From the NCBI GenBank assembly GCA_000995965.1, contig LBYD01000004.1, positions 1-64,000 of the forward strand: a stretch of 64,000 nucleotides of DNA, written 5' to 3'. This DNA is from Candidatus Moranbacteria bacterium GW2011_GWC2_40_12 (lineage in GTDB: Bacteria > Patescibacteria > Paceibacteria > Moranbacterales > UBA11712). Positions 15,770 to 23,506 of this stretch are shown here, in pieces; position 1 is the stretch's first letter; each line of letters opens with the position of its first letter. The position numbers and the translations under genes are program-made. The notes under the pieces are model-generated. The model was given only the letters and a program-made list of their open reading frames with translations. It was not told where the DNA came from and did no database searches.

Positions 15770-16030
15770 ATGATGGGAAATTATTACGGAAATATGATGG
15801 GGTGGGGTTTCGGCTTTGGCTGGATTTTTATGCTTTTATTCTGGGGACTTATCATCTGGGCGATTTTCGCTTTAGTGCGTGGCGTTTCAGGACACGGCTT
15901 CTGGGGCGGACACAATCACGGAGAACACAAACAGGGCAATAATGCTCTGGATATACTGAAAGAACGATATGCCAAAAGGGAAATACACAAGGAAGAATTC
16001 GAGGCGAAGAAGAAGGATTTAGAGATGTAA
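15770..16030 (+). CDS. SHOCT-domain membrane protein
   Basis: 86 residues. A Gly/Met/Trp-rich start, one membrane segment (about 17-39, GWIFMLLFWGLIIWAIFAL), a His-rich linker (GHNHGEH) and a C-terminal SHOCT motif (ALDILKERYAKREIHKEEFE, about 60-79). SHOCT is a short oligomerisation domain common at the C-terminus of small bacterial membrane proteins. The His-rich linker could bind metal. Start ATG 15770; 15773 is also ATG. Terminator immediately downstream. Confidence 0.85.
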   Translation: MMGNYYGNMMGWGFGFGWIFMLLFWGLIIWAIFALVRGVSGHGFWGGHNHGEHKQGNNALDILKERYAKREIHKEEFEAKKKDLEM

Positions 16031-16054
16031 CCAAGAACTTCATATAACTGCAAG

Positions 16055-16079
16055 AACTGCCACAAATTGGCGGTTTTTT
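16055..16079 (+). terminator. Rho-independent terminator
   Basis: AACTGCCA (16055-16062) pairs with TGGCGGTT (16068-16075, one G-T pair) around CAAA, followed by T6. Confidence 0.85.
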
Positions 16080-16080
16080 G

Positions 16081-16192
16081 CTATATACTCCGCTCCGCTC
16101 TGGAGTGGGTAACTCGACTTAACTTCCTTCCCCACAAAGGTAAAGTGTCAGGGCTATGAAAAGGAGCAAGAGCACACGAACCCTACGGAGTT
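16081..16192 (+). pseudogene. Recombinase start-region remnant (copy 1)
   Basis: The segment TCCGCTCCGCTCTGGAGTGG ... GGTAAAGTGTCAGGGCTATG matches the upstream part of the remnant at 19266-19520. The ATG at 16156 opens MKRSKSTRTLRS before a TGA, corresponding to the MERSKKPRT start of that remnant. Only the leader and the first dozen codons remain. Confidence 0.6.
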
Positions 16193-16241
16193 GAAATCCG
16201 CATACATATGTGTTATTGTTTATGCACAATAATTAAAAAGT

Positions 16242-16820
16242 ATGGAGAATTTAGAAAAAATGGCTTGGCAGTGGGTCAGCGAAAAAGTTGAAAATGTCGA
16301 CATCTCAAGCGAAAATTATTGCAAGACGAGAGATGTTTTCCAGGCGAGACTGGAAAAAATGACAAATGACATACTACAAGAAAAGGAAATCGGAGAAAAT
16401 AAGGCATACATTGTCGCTGCTATTGCAGGGGAGGTTGGGAATAATTCATTCGACCACAACCTGGGCAATTGGAGAGACACTCCAGGAGTTTTTTTCGACT
16501 ACGAATATCGAAATGGCGGATTGATAATTGCTCTAGCCGATAGAGGGCAGGGGATTTTTGCGACACTCAAAAAAGTCAGACCAGGACTGGCAAATGATGA
16601 GGAAGCTCTCAAGGTGGCTTTTACGGAAGTTGTCTCTGGCCGAGCCCCAGAAATCAGAGGCAACGGACTCAAGTTTGTCCGTGAGAATGTGAAAGTGGAA
16701 AATATTCATTTGGACTTTTATTCAGGTGGGGCGAAAGCTGAATTGAACGAAGATTTCAAAATAAGTGAAGCGGAAAATGAAGTGAATGGTTGCTTGGCTA
16801 TATTTCGGATAAAAAAATAA
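16242..16820 (+). CDS. HATPase-domain (histidine-kinase-like ATPase) protein
   Basis: 192 residues, a stand-alone GHKL ATP-binding domain. The N box is EVGNNSFDH (about 66-74), the G1 box ADRGQGI (about 98-104) and the G2-like loop RGNGLKFVRENV (about 139-150). There is no phosphoacceptor or dimerisation domain, so it is not a sensor kinase; it resembles RsbW/SpoIIAB-type switch kinases. It is followed after four bases by a STAS-like protein, the classic antagonist partner, so the pair may form a partner-switching module. No sigma-binding target is next to it. Confidence 0.85.
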   Translation: MENLEKMAWQWVSEKVENVDISSENYCKTRDVFQARLEKMTNDILQEKEIGENKAYIVAAIAGEVGNNSFDHNLGNWRDTPGVFFDYEYRNGGLIIALADRGQGIFATLKKVRPGLANDEEALKVAFTEVVSGRAPEIRGNGLKFVRENVKVENIHLDFYSGGAKAELNEDFKISEAENEVNGCLAIFRIKK

Positions 16821-16824
16821 TTTT

Positions 16825-17121
16825 ATGCGTATTGAGCTGAAAAAATTTGGCGAATTTTTGACCTCACGACCAGCTGGCAAGGAGGCGTTCTTGGCTATGT
16901 CAGCTTATCTGACAAAGGGTTTGAGCGAGGAAGAAATTATCGAAATTGATTTTTCGGGAGTCAAGGTTCTAACGCCTTCTTGGGGAGACGAAATTATCAC
17001 GAAAATCGTGAAAAAATTCAAAAATGTGAAATTCATGAATGTTGAGAACCCGACAGTCAAGGCAACTCTCAAAACTCTTCGGAAATATTCTGGAATCTCC
17101 CACGAATCACCTCCTTTCTAG
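16825..17121 (+). CDS. STAS-like (DUF4325-type) protein
   Basis: 98 residues. EIDFSGVKVLTPSWGDEII (about 39-57) is the signature of the DUF4325 STAS-like family that accompanies HATPase proteins. A Ser lies in the PSW motif where anti-anti-sigma proteins are phosphorylated, but its equivalence is inferred. The stop codon TAG (17119-17121) and the last residues (HESPPF) are encoded by the beginning of repeat CR9, so the natural C-terminus may have been replaced on insertion. Confidence 0.8.
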   Translation: MRIELKKFGEFLTSRPAGKEAFLAMSAYLTKGLSEEEIIEIDFSGVKVLTPSWGDEIITKIVKKFKNVKFMNVENPTVKATLKTLRKYSGISHESPPF

Positions 17122-17367
17122 GGAGATACGGTTGAGAACTCCGATTTATCGGAGTATAAAACCCATATGGTCGTTCGTCCCGATTTATCGGGATGACAAA
17201 ATATATTTTTTAGCTAGTATAAGGCTATTTATTTAGCCTTATGCACAGGGCAACCGCAAAAGTTTGCAATACTTTCGTATAAGCAGGAACAGGGATGAAA
17301 CCCTGTTTTTGTGTATCCGCTAGGAAACGAACTATTTCGAGGGAGATATTTGGAGTCGGCTCCGTTT
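17109..17367 (+). repeat. Cassette repeat CR9
   Basis: Box A overlaps the stop codon of the STAS-like gene. Hairpin I (CTCCG/CGGAG), box C, the TCCCGA/TCGGGA insert, the AGGCTATTTATTTAGCCT hairpin and box D CAACCGCAAAAGTTTGC follow. The terminator ACAGGG ATGAAA CCCTGT plus T5 and a full box E ending GGCTCCG complete the copy. Confidence 0.88.
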
Positions 17368-17403
17368 TCTGCAATTGTCCTTTTTTGTGTTATGATGTTG
17401 AAT

Positions 17404-18510
17404 ATGAATTTGAAGATTGAAAAAATTGAAGATTTGGGATGGGATAAATTTTTTGAATCCAAAAGAACCGAACTGGGATTGGGCGATTTTCCTGTTGCCA
17501 GGGTGATTGCCGAACACAGGGGAGCATATAAAATCAAAAATGAAAATGGCGAATTTCTGGCGAAAATGACGGGGAGGCAGATGTTCAAGGCAACATCCAG
17601 GGAAGATTATCCCGCGGTTGGTGATTGGGTTTCAGTTACCGAACTCGGCAACAAGCAAGCTGTTATCCAGGCCGTTCTCCCAAGAAAATCAATAATCAAG
17701 CGAAGATTTGGGGATAAGAATAAAGTTGGCGAGAAGAATGATATTCAGGTTATCGCCACGAATGTTGACGTTGCTTTTATTGTTGAGTCTATTGGCAGGG
17801 ATTATAATGTTAACCGCTTTGAAAGGTATTTAGCTATTGTCAAAGACGCAAGTATAAAACCTGTTATAATAATCAACAAAACGGACTTGAGTATCGCTTC
17901 CGAACTTGATTCCAAATTAGCGGAGATAAAAAACAGGTTAAGAGATATTGATGCCATTTTTACCAGTGTTATAAATAATAAAGGCTTAGATAGGCTGAAG
18001 GCCTATATTCAAAAAGGTGAAACCTGTTGTTTTCTGGGCTCTTCTGGCGTGGGGAAATCATCGCTCATCAATAAGCTGTTGGGGAAAAAAGATATTAAGA
18101 CGGGGGATATTAGTTCTTATTCAGATAGAGGCAAACACGTTACAACAGTTAGGGAAATGTATTTTTTGGAGTCAGGCGGCATTGTGATAGACAACCCAGG
18201 AATCAGAGAAGTCGGTATAGCAGATACTAGCGCAGAAATAAATAGCGTATTTGATGAAATAGCAATTCTCGCCAAAAAATGCAGATATGTCGATTGCACA
18301 CATATTCACGAACCAGACTGTGAAGTTTTGAAAGCATTAAAAGACGGAATATTAGATGAAGATAAGTATTCCAATTATATAAACCTGAAGAAAGAAACCG
18401 AATATCTTGAAATGAGCCAGTCAGAAAAGAGAGAAAAGAATCGGAGTTTCGGAAAATTCATCAAAAATTCAAAGAAAAAATTGAAAAAGTCCGGGCACAA
18501 ATATTTTTAG
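17404..18510 (+). CDS. rsgA: Ribosome small-subunit biogenesis GTPase RsgA
   Basis: 368 residues. An N-terminal OB-fold (about 25-100, with VARVIAEHRGAYKI) precedes a circularly permuted GTPase domain: G4 IINKTDL comes before G1 GSSGVGKSSLIN, and G3 DNPGIRE follows. The C-terminal zinc motif is CRYVDCTHIHEPDC. RsgA releases assembly factors from the 30S subunit. ATG 17404 is chosen because TATGAT (17391-17396) ends seven bases upstream, matching the leaderless pattern of nearby cassettes; ATG 17392 is also possible. It is unusual to find this housekeeping factor between mobile repeats; it may be a second copy or a relocated gene. Confidence 0.93.
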   Translation: MNLKIEKIEDLGWDKFFESKRTELGLGDFPVARVIAEHRGAYKIKNENGEFLAKMTGRQMFKATSREDYPAVGDWVSVTELGNKQAVIQAVLPRKSIIKRRFGDKNKVGEKNDIQVIATNVDVAFIVESIGRDYNVNRFERYLAIVKDASIKPVIIINKTDLSIASELDSKLAEIKNRLRDIDAIFTSVINNKGLDRLKAYIQKGETCCFLGSSGVGKSSLINKLLGKKDIKTGDISSYSDRGKHVTTVREMYFLESGGIVIDNPGIREVGIADTSAEINSVFDEIAILAKKCRYVDCTHIHEPDCEVLKALKDGILDEDKYSNYINLKKETEYLEMSQSEKREKNRSFGKFIKNSKKKLKKSGHKYF

Positions 18511-18566
18511 TCGATGAAGCAAGGAAGCGCCCAAGAAGGTGTTTTTTTTGCTTTACTCCGCTGTGA

Positions 18567-18572
18567 TATAAT
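18567..18572 (+). promoter_or_regulatory. -10 box of a leaderless gene
   Basis: TATAAT ends six bases before ATG 18579. The sequence GTGATATAAT is identical to the one before the 13558 gene. Confidence 0.7.
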
Positions 18573-18578
18573 ACAAAT

Positions 18579-19217
18579 ATGAACCCAAAGAAGATACAAC
18601 AAATTCTCCTGTATTGCGGTATTCTCGCTTCAGTCCTCTATATCGGCACTGACACTTTTTTGGCTATGTCTTGGAAAGAATATAGCTATAACTCTCAGAC
18701 CATCAGCGAACTGTCCGCTATCGGAGCACGAACCAGAATGTTTTGGCTCCTCACTATGATTTTTCTGTTTAATCCTCTTCTTGTTGCTTTCGGCATAGGC
18801 GTTTGGAAATCCGCTGGTGAAAAACGTTCTTTGAGAATCACTGGAATTTTGCTGTCCATATGGGGAGCGCTTGGATATGTGTGGCTGTTATTCCCGATGC
18901 ATATGCGCGGGGAGATTGGGTCAGCCACTGATACTGGACACCTCATAATGGCAGGCATAACCGTTCCTCTTATGGTGCTGTTCATTGGCTTTGGGTCTGG
19001 TGCAAGAGGAAAGGGGTTCCGTCTTTACTCTATTCTGTCAATTTTGATAATGTTGGTCTTCGGTGCTTGGACAGGGATGCAGGCTCCGCGAGTGGAAGCC
19101 CAATTGCCGACTCCTTGGCTTGGAGTCATTGAGCGTATAAGCGTATATTCTCCGATGCTATGGATTTTAGTCTTGGCGATTATACTGTTGCAAACAGAAA
19201 AGAAGGACTTGATATAG
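18579..19217 (+). CDS. DUF998-family integral membrane protein
   Basis: 212 residues with about six membrane segments. The N-terminal SYNSQTISELSAIGARTR loop (about 36-53) is characteristic of DUF998 proteins, which often read S.YISELGA. Function unknown. Probably a leaderless transcript. RsgA's weak terminator (GCGCC/GGTGT, about 18528-18552) lies upstream and a strong terminator at 19241 downstream. Confidence 0.8.
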   Translation: MNPKKIQQILLYCGILASVLYIGTDTFLAMSWKEYSYNSQTISELSAIGARTRMFWLLTMIFLFNPLLVAFGIGVWKSAGEKRSLRITGILLSIWGALGYVWLLFPMHMRGEIGSATDTGHLIMAGITVPLMVLFIGFGSGARGKGFRLYSILSILIMLVFGAWTGMQAPRVEAQLPTPWLGVIERISVYSPMLWILVLAIILLQTEKKDLI

Positions 19218-19240
19218 CGAAAACTTTACAAAATTGAAGA

Positions 19241-19266
19241 AACCGCCAAAATCTGGCGGTTTTTTT
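19241..19266 (+). terminator. Rho-independent terminator
   Basis: AACCGCCA (19241-19248) and TGGCGGTT (19254-19261) enclose a 5-base loop, followed by T7. The form matches the terminator at 16055. Confidence 0.88.
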
Positions 19267-19520
19267 CTGCATATTCCGCTCCGCTCTCGAGTGGATATCT
19301 CGCCTTGACCCGAAGCACTTTCTGCAGAAATTGAACGGGCAGGCTTCCTTTCCCACGAAGGTAAAGTGTGACGGCTATGGAAAGGAGCAAGAAACCACGA
19401 ACCATCCAAAACACCGCTCAAGAATATCTGATGTGGCTTCAGGTCGAGAGAAGGTTTGCCCAGTCTTCAGTCGTGAAATATCGCTCAATTCTGAAATTTG
19501 ATATTTGCCTGAAAATGTAA
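19266..19520 (+). pseudogene. Tyrosine recombinase N-terminal remnant (copy 2)
   Basis: ATG 19377 opens 47 codons. MERSKKPRT and then AQEYLMWLQVERRFAQSSVV and KYRSILKF resemble the SAM-like core-binding domain at the start of Xer-type recombinases. The frame then runs into the promoter of the next gene and ends at TAA 19518-19520, so about 85% of the gene is missing. The leader (GGTAAAGTGTGACGGCTATG) is shared with 16081-16192. Confidence 0.7.
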
Positions 19521-19526
19521 TATATT
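19498..19526 (+). promoter_or_regulatory. Promoter of the MNT/HEPN pair
   Basis: TTGATA (19498-19503), 17-base spacer, TATATT (19521-19526), six bases before ATG 19533. TTGCCTGAAA in the spacer also occurs in the promoter at 9216. It overlaps the end of the recombinase remnant. Confidence 0.75.
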
Positions 19527-19532
19527 ATAGGC

Positions 19533-19907
19533 ATGGGTAAATACGAAGCCAAAATTCCCGAAATTAAGGAAAAAATAGTGAAAGCTATCAATCCCGAAAA
19601 AATAATCCTTTTCGGTTCTTATGCTTGGGGCAAGCCGACTGATGACAGTGACGTGGATTTATTCATTATCAAAGAATCAAAAGAAAGACGAATTGACCGG
19701 GCCAGAAGAGTGCGGGAAGCAATATCAGACAGCAGAGTGCCAGTCGACATTCTTGTTTATACACCAGAGGAGATAAAAAAGAGCATTAATGAAAGTAGAA
19801 ATCTTTTTGTTGAAGATATTGCGTGCAACGGAAAAGTCCTTTATGAAAAATCAAAGGACACATTCGGTATCGTGTTTCCTTCACGTTCCTTAACTATTCT
19901 GCAATAA
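19533..19907 (+). CDS. MNT-type minimal nucleotidyltransferase (antitoxin-like)
   Basis: 124 residues. ILFGSYAWGKPTDDSDVDLF contains the GSxxxG and DxD motifs of minimal nucleotidyltransferases. A third acidic residue falls in VPVDILVY (about 70). In MntA/HepT pairs this protein AMPylates and inactivates the HEPN partner. The HEPN gene follows after six bases, so the pair is probably a type VII-like toxin-antitoxin cassette. Probably leaderless. Confidence 0.88.
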   Translation: MGKYEAKIPEIKEKIVKAINPEKIILFGSYAWGKPTDDSDVDLFIIKESKERRIDRARRVREAISDSRVPVDILVYTPEEIKKSINESRNLFVEDIACNGKVLYEKSKDTFGIVFPSRSLTILQ

Positions 19908-19913
19908 AAACTT

Positions 19914-20300
19914 ATGTTGACCGATTATGTAAAAAATTGGCTGGCAAGAGCCGATGAGGATATAAAAACCATTGAACTGTTGTTAAAGGAAGATAAAGGG
20001 CATCCTAATCCAGTTTGTTTTCATGCCCAACAAGCTGGTGAAAAATATTTAAAAGGATTTCTAGCTTATCACGACCTGCATGTCAGAAAAATTCATGATT
20101 TGGAGGTTCTCCTCAAAGACAGTGTCAGTGTGGATGAGTCTTTTGCGGAATTAATGCCTCAAGTAAAGCTCTTGAATCAATTTTATACCGAATCTCGATA
20201 CCCTGATGATTATGTGGAGTTTTCTTTGCAAGACGCAAAAGACGGATATGAAGCTGCGAAGGAAATAAAAATTTTTGTTTTGGCGAAAATAAAGAGATAA
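19914..20300 (+). CDS. HEPN-domain protein (toxin-like)
   Basis: 128 residues, a helical HEPN fold of the PF05168 type: WLARADEDIKTIELLL, then CFHAQQAGEKYLKGFLA, RKIHDLEVLL and ESRYPDDYVEF, followed by a long C-terminal helix. HEPN proteins are usually RNases or NMP-binding partners of MNT proteins. A canonical Rx4-6H is not obvious in this branch, so RNase activity is uncertain. It forms an operon with the nucleotidyltransferase. Confidence 0.85.
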   Translation: MLTDYVKNWLARADEDIKTIELLLKEDKGHPNPVCFHAQQAGEKYLKGFLAYHDLHVRKIHDLEVLLKDSVSVDESFAELMPQVKLLNQFYTESRYPDDYVEFSLQDAKDGYEAAKEIKIFVLAKIKR

Positions 20301-20420
20301 ATCTCCCACGAATCACCTCCTTTCCAGGGGAGATACGGTGAAGAAGTGGTATCCATTATCACTATAATCCTATATGGTCGTTAATAGACTTTAGCATCAG
20401 GACAACCGCAAAAGCTTGCT
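20301..20420 (+). repeat. Cassette repeat CR10 (3'-truncated, hairpin type II)
   Basis: It begins with ATCTCCCACGAATCACCTCC, the same bases that precede box A in CR9. Box A (TTTCCAGGGGAGATA), hairpin AGTGGTAT/ATTATCACT, box C and box D CAACCGCAAAAGCTTGC follow. The terminator and box E are missing. Confidence 0.85.
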
Positions 20421-20520
20421 AATATTTTGGCAACAAGAACTATTTTATTGAATTTACTTTATGATATGAGCGTGCTAAATAGCTTACATCAGCACCATCA
20501 GCTTGGAGGAGGGTCTCTTG

Positions 20521-21015
20521 GTGGATACCGTTAAAAAGTTTTTTGTAGTTTCGGCAGCGGGGCTCTACGAAGTCCTGATAATGAACAATGGCGCAGAGGG
20601 ATTCTCACTTCAATTTAAAAGATGTGCCTGGCGAAGTGGATCCAGCCATGTCAAAGATTATCGGGAAGATTGGCCGATCGATAAAACCCCGCCTGGCAGT
20701 TTCATCGGTGTTGCGTACCATTATGGCATCATGGTTTTGGATCCAGGCTACACGCGCCTGGAAAATCTCGGAAAAGTGCCCCCTTACATTATTGAAGATT
20801 TCAACTTCAATGTATGTGGGGAAGGGTATGCGCCGCGAATAAAGCCAGTAGTCGCCATGTTCCTTGAATGGGACGTTGCCTTACGCAGTTTCGGCGTCGA
20901 TTTCCAAAAGCCGTGGAATGAACGCTGGTGGGAGGAGACCAGGGCTGTCCTGAACGTGATGAAAAATTACCCGTTTTTTATCTATGATCGCGAGATGACA
21001 AAGCGGTTGCCCTGA
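20521..21015 (+). CDS. Unrecognised protein, about 164 aa
   Basis: GGAGGAGGG lies eight bases before GTG 20521 and five before an in-frame TTG at 20518; either may be the start. Trp-rich and mostly beta in the first two-thirds (FFVVSAAGLYEVLI, GVAYHYGIMVLDPG). The C-terminal part is helical (PWNERWWEETRAVLNVMKN). No family recognised. An operon with the next small gene is likely (38-base gap). Confidence 0.65.
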   Translation: MDTVKKFFVVSAAGLYEVLIMNNGAEGFSLQFKRCAWRSGSSHVKDYREDWPIDKTPPGSFIGVAYHYGIMVLDPGYTRLENLGKVPPYIIEDFNFNVCGEGYAPRIKPVVAMFLEWDVALRSFGVDFQKPWNERWWEETRAVLNVMKNYPFFIYDREMTKRLP

Positions 21016-21053
21016 ATTGCGGCTTTCATCCGCGGGTCGTAAAAGGAGGAATT

Positions 21054-21224
21054 ATGCAGGTGATAGTTTTTGAAGAAACGCATGACGTGTTTGGTCCCTT
21101 TAAGTCCCTTAAGGATGCCGAAGGTCATCTGAAGGAAAGCGGTTTTACGGAAGTGTCTCCCAAGCATTGGGCAAATGGAGACGCATATGTGAGGATTAAG
21201 ACGGTTAAAAAACCGCGAAAGTAA
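21054..21224 (+). CDS. Small unrecognised protein, 56 aa
   Basis: ATG 21054 is preceded by AAAGGAGG at a good distance and the frame runs 56 codons to TAA. VIVFEETHDVFGPFKSLKDA followed by a basic C-terminus (VRIKTVKKPRK) suggests a small alpha/beta fold. A clean terminator follows at 21256, supporting a real gene. Family unknown. Confidence 0.7.
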   Translation: MQVIVFEETHDVFGPFKSLKDAEGHLKESGFTEVSPKHWANGDAYVRIKTVKKPRK

Positions 21225-21255
21225 AATCTTCAAGATCGCGGGGAAAATTAGAATG

Positions 21256-21285
21256 AAGGCCGGCGCGCTTTACCCCGGCCTTTTC
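21256..21285 (+). terminator. Rho-independent terminator
   Basis: AAGGCCGG (21256-21263) pairs with CCGGCCTT (21275-21282), followed by T4 and a T-rich tail. Confidence 0.85.
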
Positions 21286-21298
21286 ATTTGTTTTAGTA

Positions 21299-21391
21299 TT
21301 TGTTGGAACAATAAAAATCGCCGAAGCGAAGCAATTTATGAAAGACAAGTATTTTGATTTTATTCCGTATTCATTAGTTGATAAAATTTAA
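21299..21391 (+). pseudogene. Tyrosine recombinase C-terminal remnant
   Basis: The frame ending at TAA 21389 reads GTIKIAEAKQFMKDKYFDFI, nearly the same as the C-terminal tail of the 2672 integrase, which has E for K at one position. The DNA has clearly diverged from that gene. Everything upstream of the nucleophile Tyr is gone. It marks the scar of a second, lost integrase gene. Confidence 0.85.
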
Positions 21392-21437
21392 TTAATATTC
21401 TAGAGTATAGATACTATAAATGTAAATTTGTGCGTTT

Positions 21438-22037
21438 ATGAAATTAGTCTGGAATAATCCTGAAACAATGGAGCCAAAAGGCTATGGTTGCGGTTATTGT
21501 GGAAAATCATTATCGTCTGAAAAAGGATATAGAGCACGTCAGCAGGGGTTTGGTGATAGGATATATGGTTGGATATATATATGCCATTTTTGTCATAAAC
21601 CGACATTTTTTGACAGTGAAGGAGAGCAGACGCCAGGAGAAACATTTGGTAATTCAGTTAGTGGAATAACTGAAGAAAATGTCGCTAACTTATATAAAGA
21701 AGCAAGGGATTGCACAAGTATAAATGCCTATACCTCGGCAGTATTAGCATGTCGAAAATTATTAATGCATATTGCTGTTGATAAGGGAGCGAAAGAAGGG
21801 CTTAAATTCATTGAGTATGTGGAATATCTGTCAAAAAATAACTACATACCACCAGGAGCAAAAAATTGGGTTGACATCATAAGGGACAAGGGAAATGAAG
21901 CAAATCACGAAATATTAATCATGAATGGTGATGACGCAAAAGACCTTTTGAAATTTGTAGAAATGCTATTAAAGATAATTTATGAATTCCCTGCGGACGT
22001 GGAGAGAAGGCGGAATAAACAGGAATCTAAACCGTAA
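21438..22037 (+). CDS. DUF4145-domain protein with N-terminal zinc site
   Basis: 199 residues. CGYCG (about 18-22) and CHFC (about 49-52) form a zinc knuckle pair. The C-terminal helical region (ENVANLYKEARDC, then AVLACRKLLMHIAVDKGA and IIRDKGNEANHEI, about 75-180) is the DUF4145 signature, often found in defence or restriction-associated proteins. A possible -10 (TATAAA) lies near 21412. Single-gene cassette ahead of CR11. Confidence 0.85.
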   Translation: MKLVWNNPETMEPKGYGCGYCGKSLSSEKGYRARQQGFGDRIYGWIYICHFCHKPTFFDSEGEQTPGETFGNSVSGITEENVANLYKEARDCTSINAYTSAVLACRKLLMHIAVDKGAKEGLKFIEYVEYLSKNNYIPPGAKNWVDIIRDKGNEANHEILIMNGDDAKDLLKFVEMLLKIIYEFPADVERRRNKQESKP

Positions 22038-22039
22038 TT

Positions 22040-22438
22040 TGATTTTTTCAAAATAATCAGCTAGAATCACCGCAGAAAGTTAACAACCTTAATTTAGCGT
22101 GATAGCTGCAGTTTTCGAAGCAATAATTTTGCGGAAAAATCCGTCTTGTGCTTGAACTCCAACACCTCCTTTCTAGGGAGATACGGTGAAGTCCTCATTC
22201 TTCGGAATGAGATTCAACCCATATGGTCGTTCGTCCCGATTTATCGGGATGACAAAATAGATTTTTTAGCTAGTATAAAGCTATTTATTTAGCTTTATGC
22301 ACAGGACAACCGCAAAAGTTTGCTATTTCAAATAGGGCAACTTTACCCCGTACTTAGCGAAGCTATAGTACTGGGGCGCAAAAGCTTGCAAATGAAAACG
22401 AGAAATACCTGAAAAATGGTGTTTTTTGTGTTTTTGGA
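22040..22438 (+). repeat. Cassette repeat CR11 with 5' extension (hairpin type III)
   Basis: The extension 22040-22163 matches that of CR1 (shared AATTTAGCG.GATAGCTGCAG and TTTTGCGGAAAAATCCG). Box A, a third hairpin form (CTCATT CTTCGG AATGAG), box C, the TCCCGA/TCGGGA insert, AAGCTATTTATTTAGCTT, box D CAACCGCAAAAGTTTGC and a partial second D-like GCAAAAGCTTGCAA follow. Weak terminator ACC/GGT plus T6 at the end. It accounts for the 414-base gap. Confidence 0.85.
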
Positions 22439-22451
22439 TTATTATTTCGGT

Positions 22452-22985
22452 ATGAATAAAATATATTTCATTAGCGGTGTTTGCGGTGTTGGGAAATCAA
22501 CCATAATGCCTTATCTAAAATTACTACTTCCTCAGAGTAAGTACAAAGTTTTTGATTTCGATAAAAGAGGGGTTCCTGAAAATGCCGACCGCAACTGGAG
22601 GGTGTCTGAATCAAAATATTGGATTGGGGAAGGGAATAGACTTTTGCAAGAAAATAAAAACGCTGTCATTTGCGGTTTCATAAAACCCGATGACCTTCCG
22701 AGTTTGACTGATGAAAAATCAGCTGAAATCAGATTGATTCTTTTGGATGCGGAACCAGAAATAATACGCCAAAGACTTATAAGGCGATATACTAAAAATA
22801 ATGTTTTTAACGAGTCACAAAAAGTCATCGGAAAGCCAGTTAATGAATTCATTAAGAGTAATGTTTATTTTACCTTGAAAATGAAAGATATTTTCAGTGA
22901 GCATAGCTGTCCGATAGTGGATACTTCAAATCTGACGCCTGAGGAAACAGCAAAAAAAGTTGCGGATATTATCTTAAAGAGTTAA
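22452..22985 (+). CDS. P-loop nucleotide kinase-like protein
   Basis: 177 residues. Walker A is GVCGVGKST (residues 8-16). DFDKRG could coordinate substrate, and LLDAEPEIIRQRLIRRY is like the arginine-rich lid of adenylate-kinase-type NTPases. The substrate is unknown; small-molecule or nucleotide kinases of this type occur in many mobile elements. ATG 22452 gives the natural N-terminus MNKIYFISG. Confidence 0.8.
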   Translation: MNKIYFISGVCGVGKSTIMPYLKLLLPQSKYKVFDFDKRGVPENADRNWRVSESKYWIGEGNRLLQENKNAVICGFIKPDDLPSLTDEKSAEIRLILLDAEPEIIRQRLIRRYTKNNVFNESQKVIGKPVNEFIKSNVYFTLKMKDIFSEHSCPIVDTSNLTPEETAKKVADIILKS

Positions 22986-23075
22986 AAAAACAGGAATAAA
23001 AGCCCTGTTTTTGTATTTTCTTTCAGGAAACATTTCGTTTCAAGAGAAATATCTCGGAGACCGTTTTGATTTAGT
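22986..23075 (+). repeat. Cassette repeat distal part (terminator plus degenerate box E)
   Basis: ACAGG/CCTGT plus T5 terminator at 22990-23012, then CAGGAAACATTTCGTTTCAAG and TATCTCGGAGACCG, a decayed box E. It ends the CR11 cassette. Confidence 0.7.
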
Positions 23076-23162
23076 TCGGCTGAAATTATTTTCGTGGTTT
23101 TCAAGTATTACATAATGGGTATATATTCATAATAGTCAATTCTAGAAAGCGAGGTGAGAAAA

Positions 23163-23417
23163 ATGCCAATGAAAGATAAAACAGGCCCCAGAGGAATGGG
23201 CTCAGGGACTGGCAGAGGATTGGGTTCTTGCGGAGCGGGAGCCGAGGGCGGTCTCGGACGAGGGAGAGGATATGGTAGAGTGATGTGCGGATGGTTTTGG
23301 AGAAAATACAAGGCTATGTCGAAGGGAGAGAAAGAAGAAATTCTGAAAGCTGAAGCTGAAGATTTGAAGCAGGAGCTGGAAATGGTTGAAAGCGAACTCA
23401 AAGAACTGGAAAAGTAG
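23163..23417 (+). CDS. DUF5320-type Gly-rich protein
   Basis: 84 residues. The start TGPRGMGSGTGRGLGSCG (about 6-23) and RGYGRVMCGWFWRKY are characteristic of DUF5320 proteins. The C-terminal half is a coiled coil (EILKAEAEDLKQELEMVESE). Function unknown; these proteins often sit next to DUF134, as here. GAGGTGAG precedes ATG 23163; GTG 23154 is an alternative. Confidence 0.8.
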   Translation: MPMKDKTGPRGMGSGTGRGLGSCGAGAEGGLGRGRGYGRVMCGWFWRKYKAMSKGEKEEILKAEAEDLKQELEMVESELKELEK

Positions 23418-23506
23418 CCCCGCAGTCCGAAAGCAGTCTTTCTTTCCAGTAGGAAAAGAAAGTTGCTTTTGGTATAATGAAAAAAAGTGAGAATAATTTA
23501 TATACT

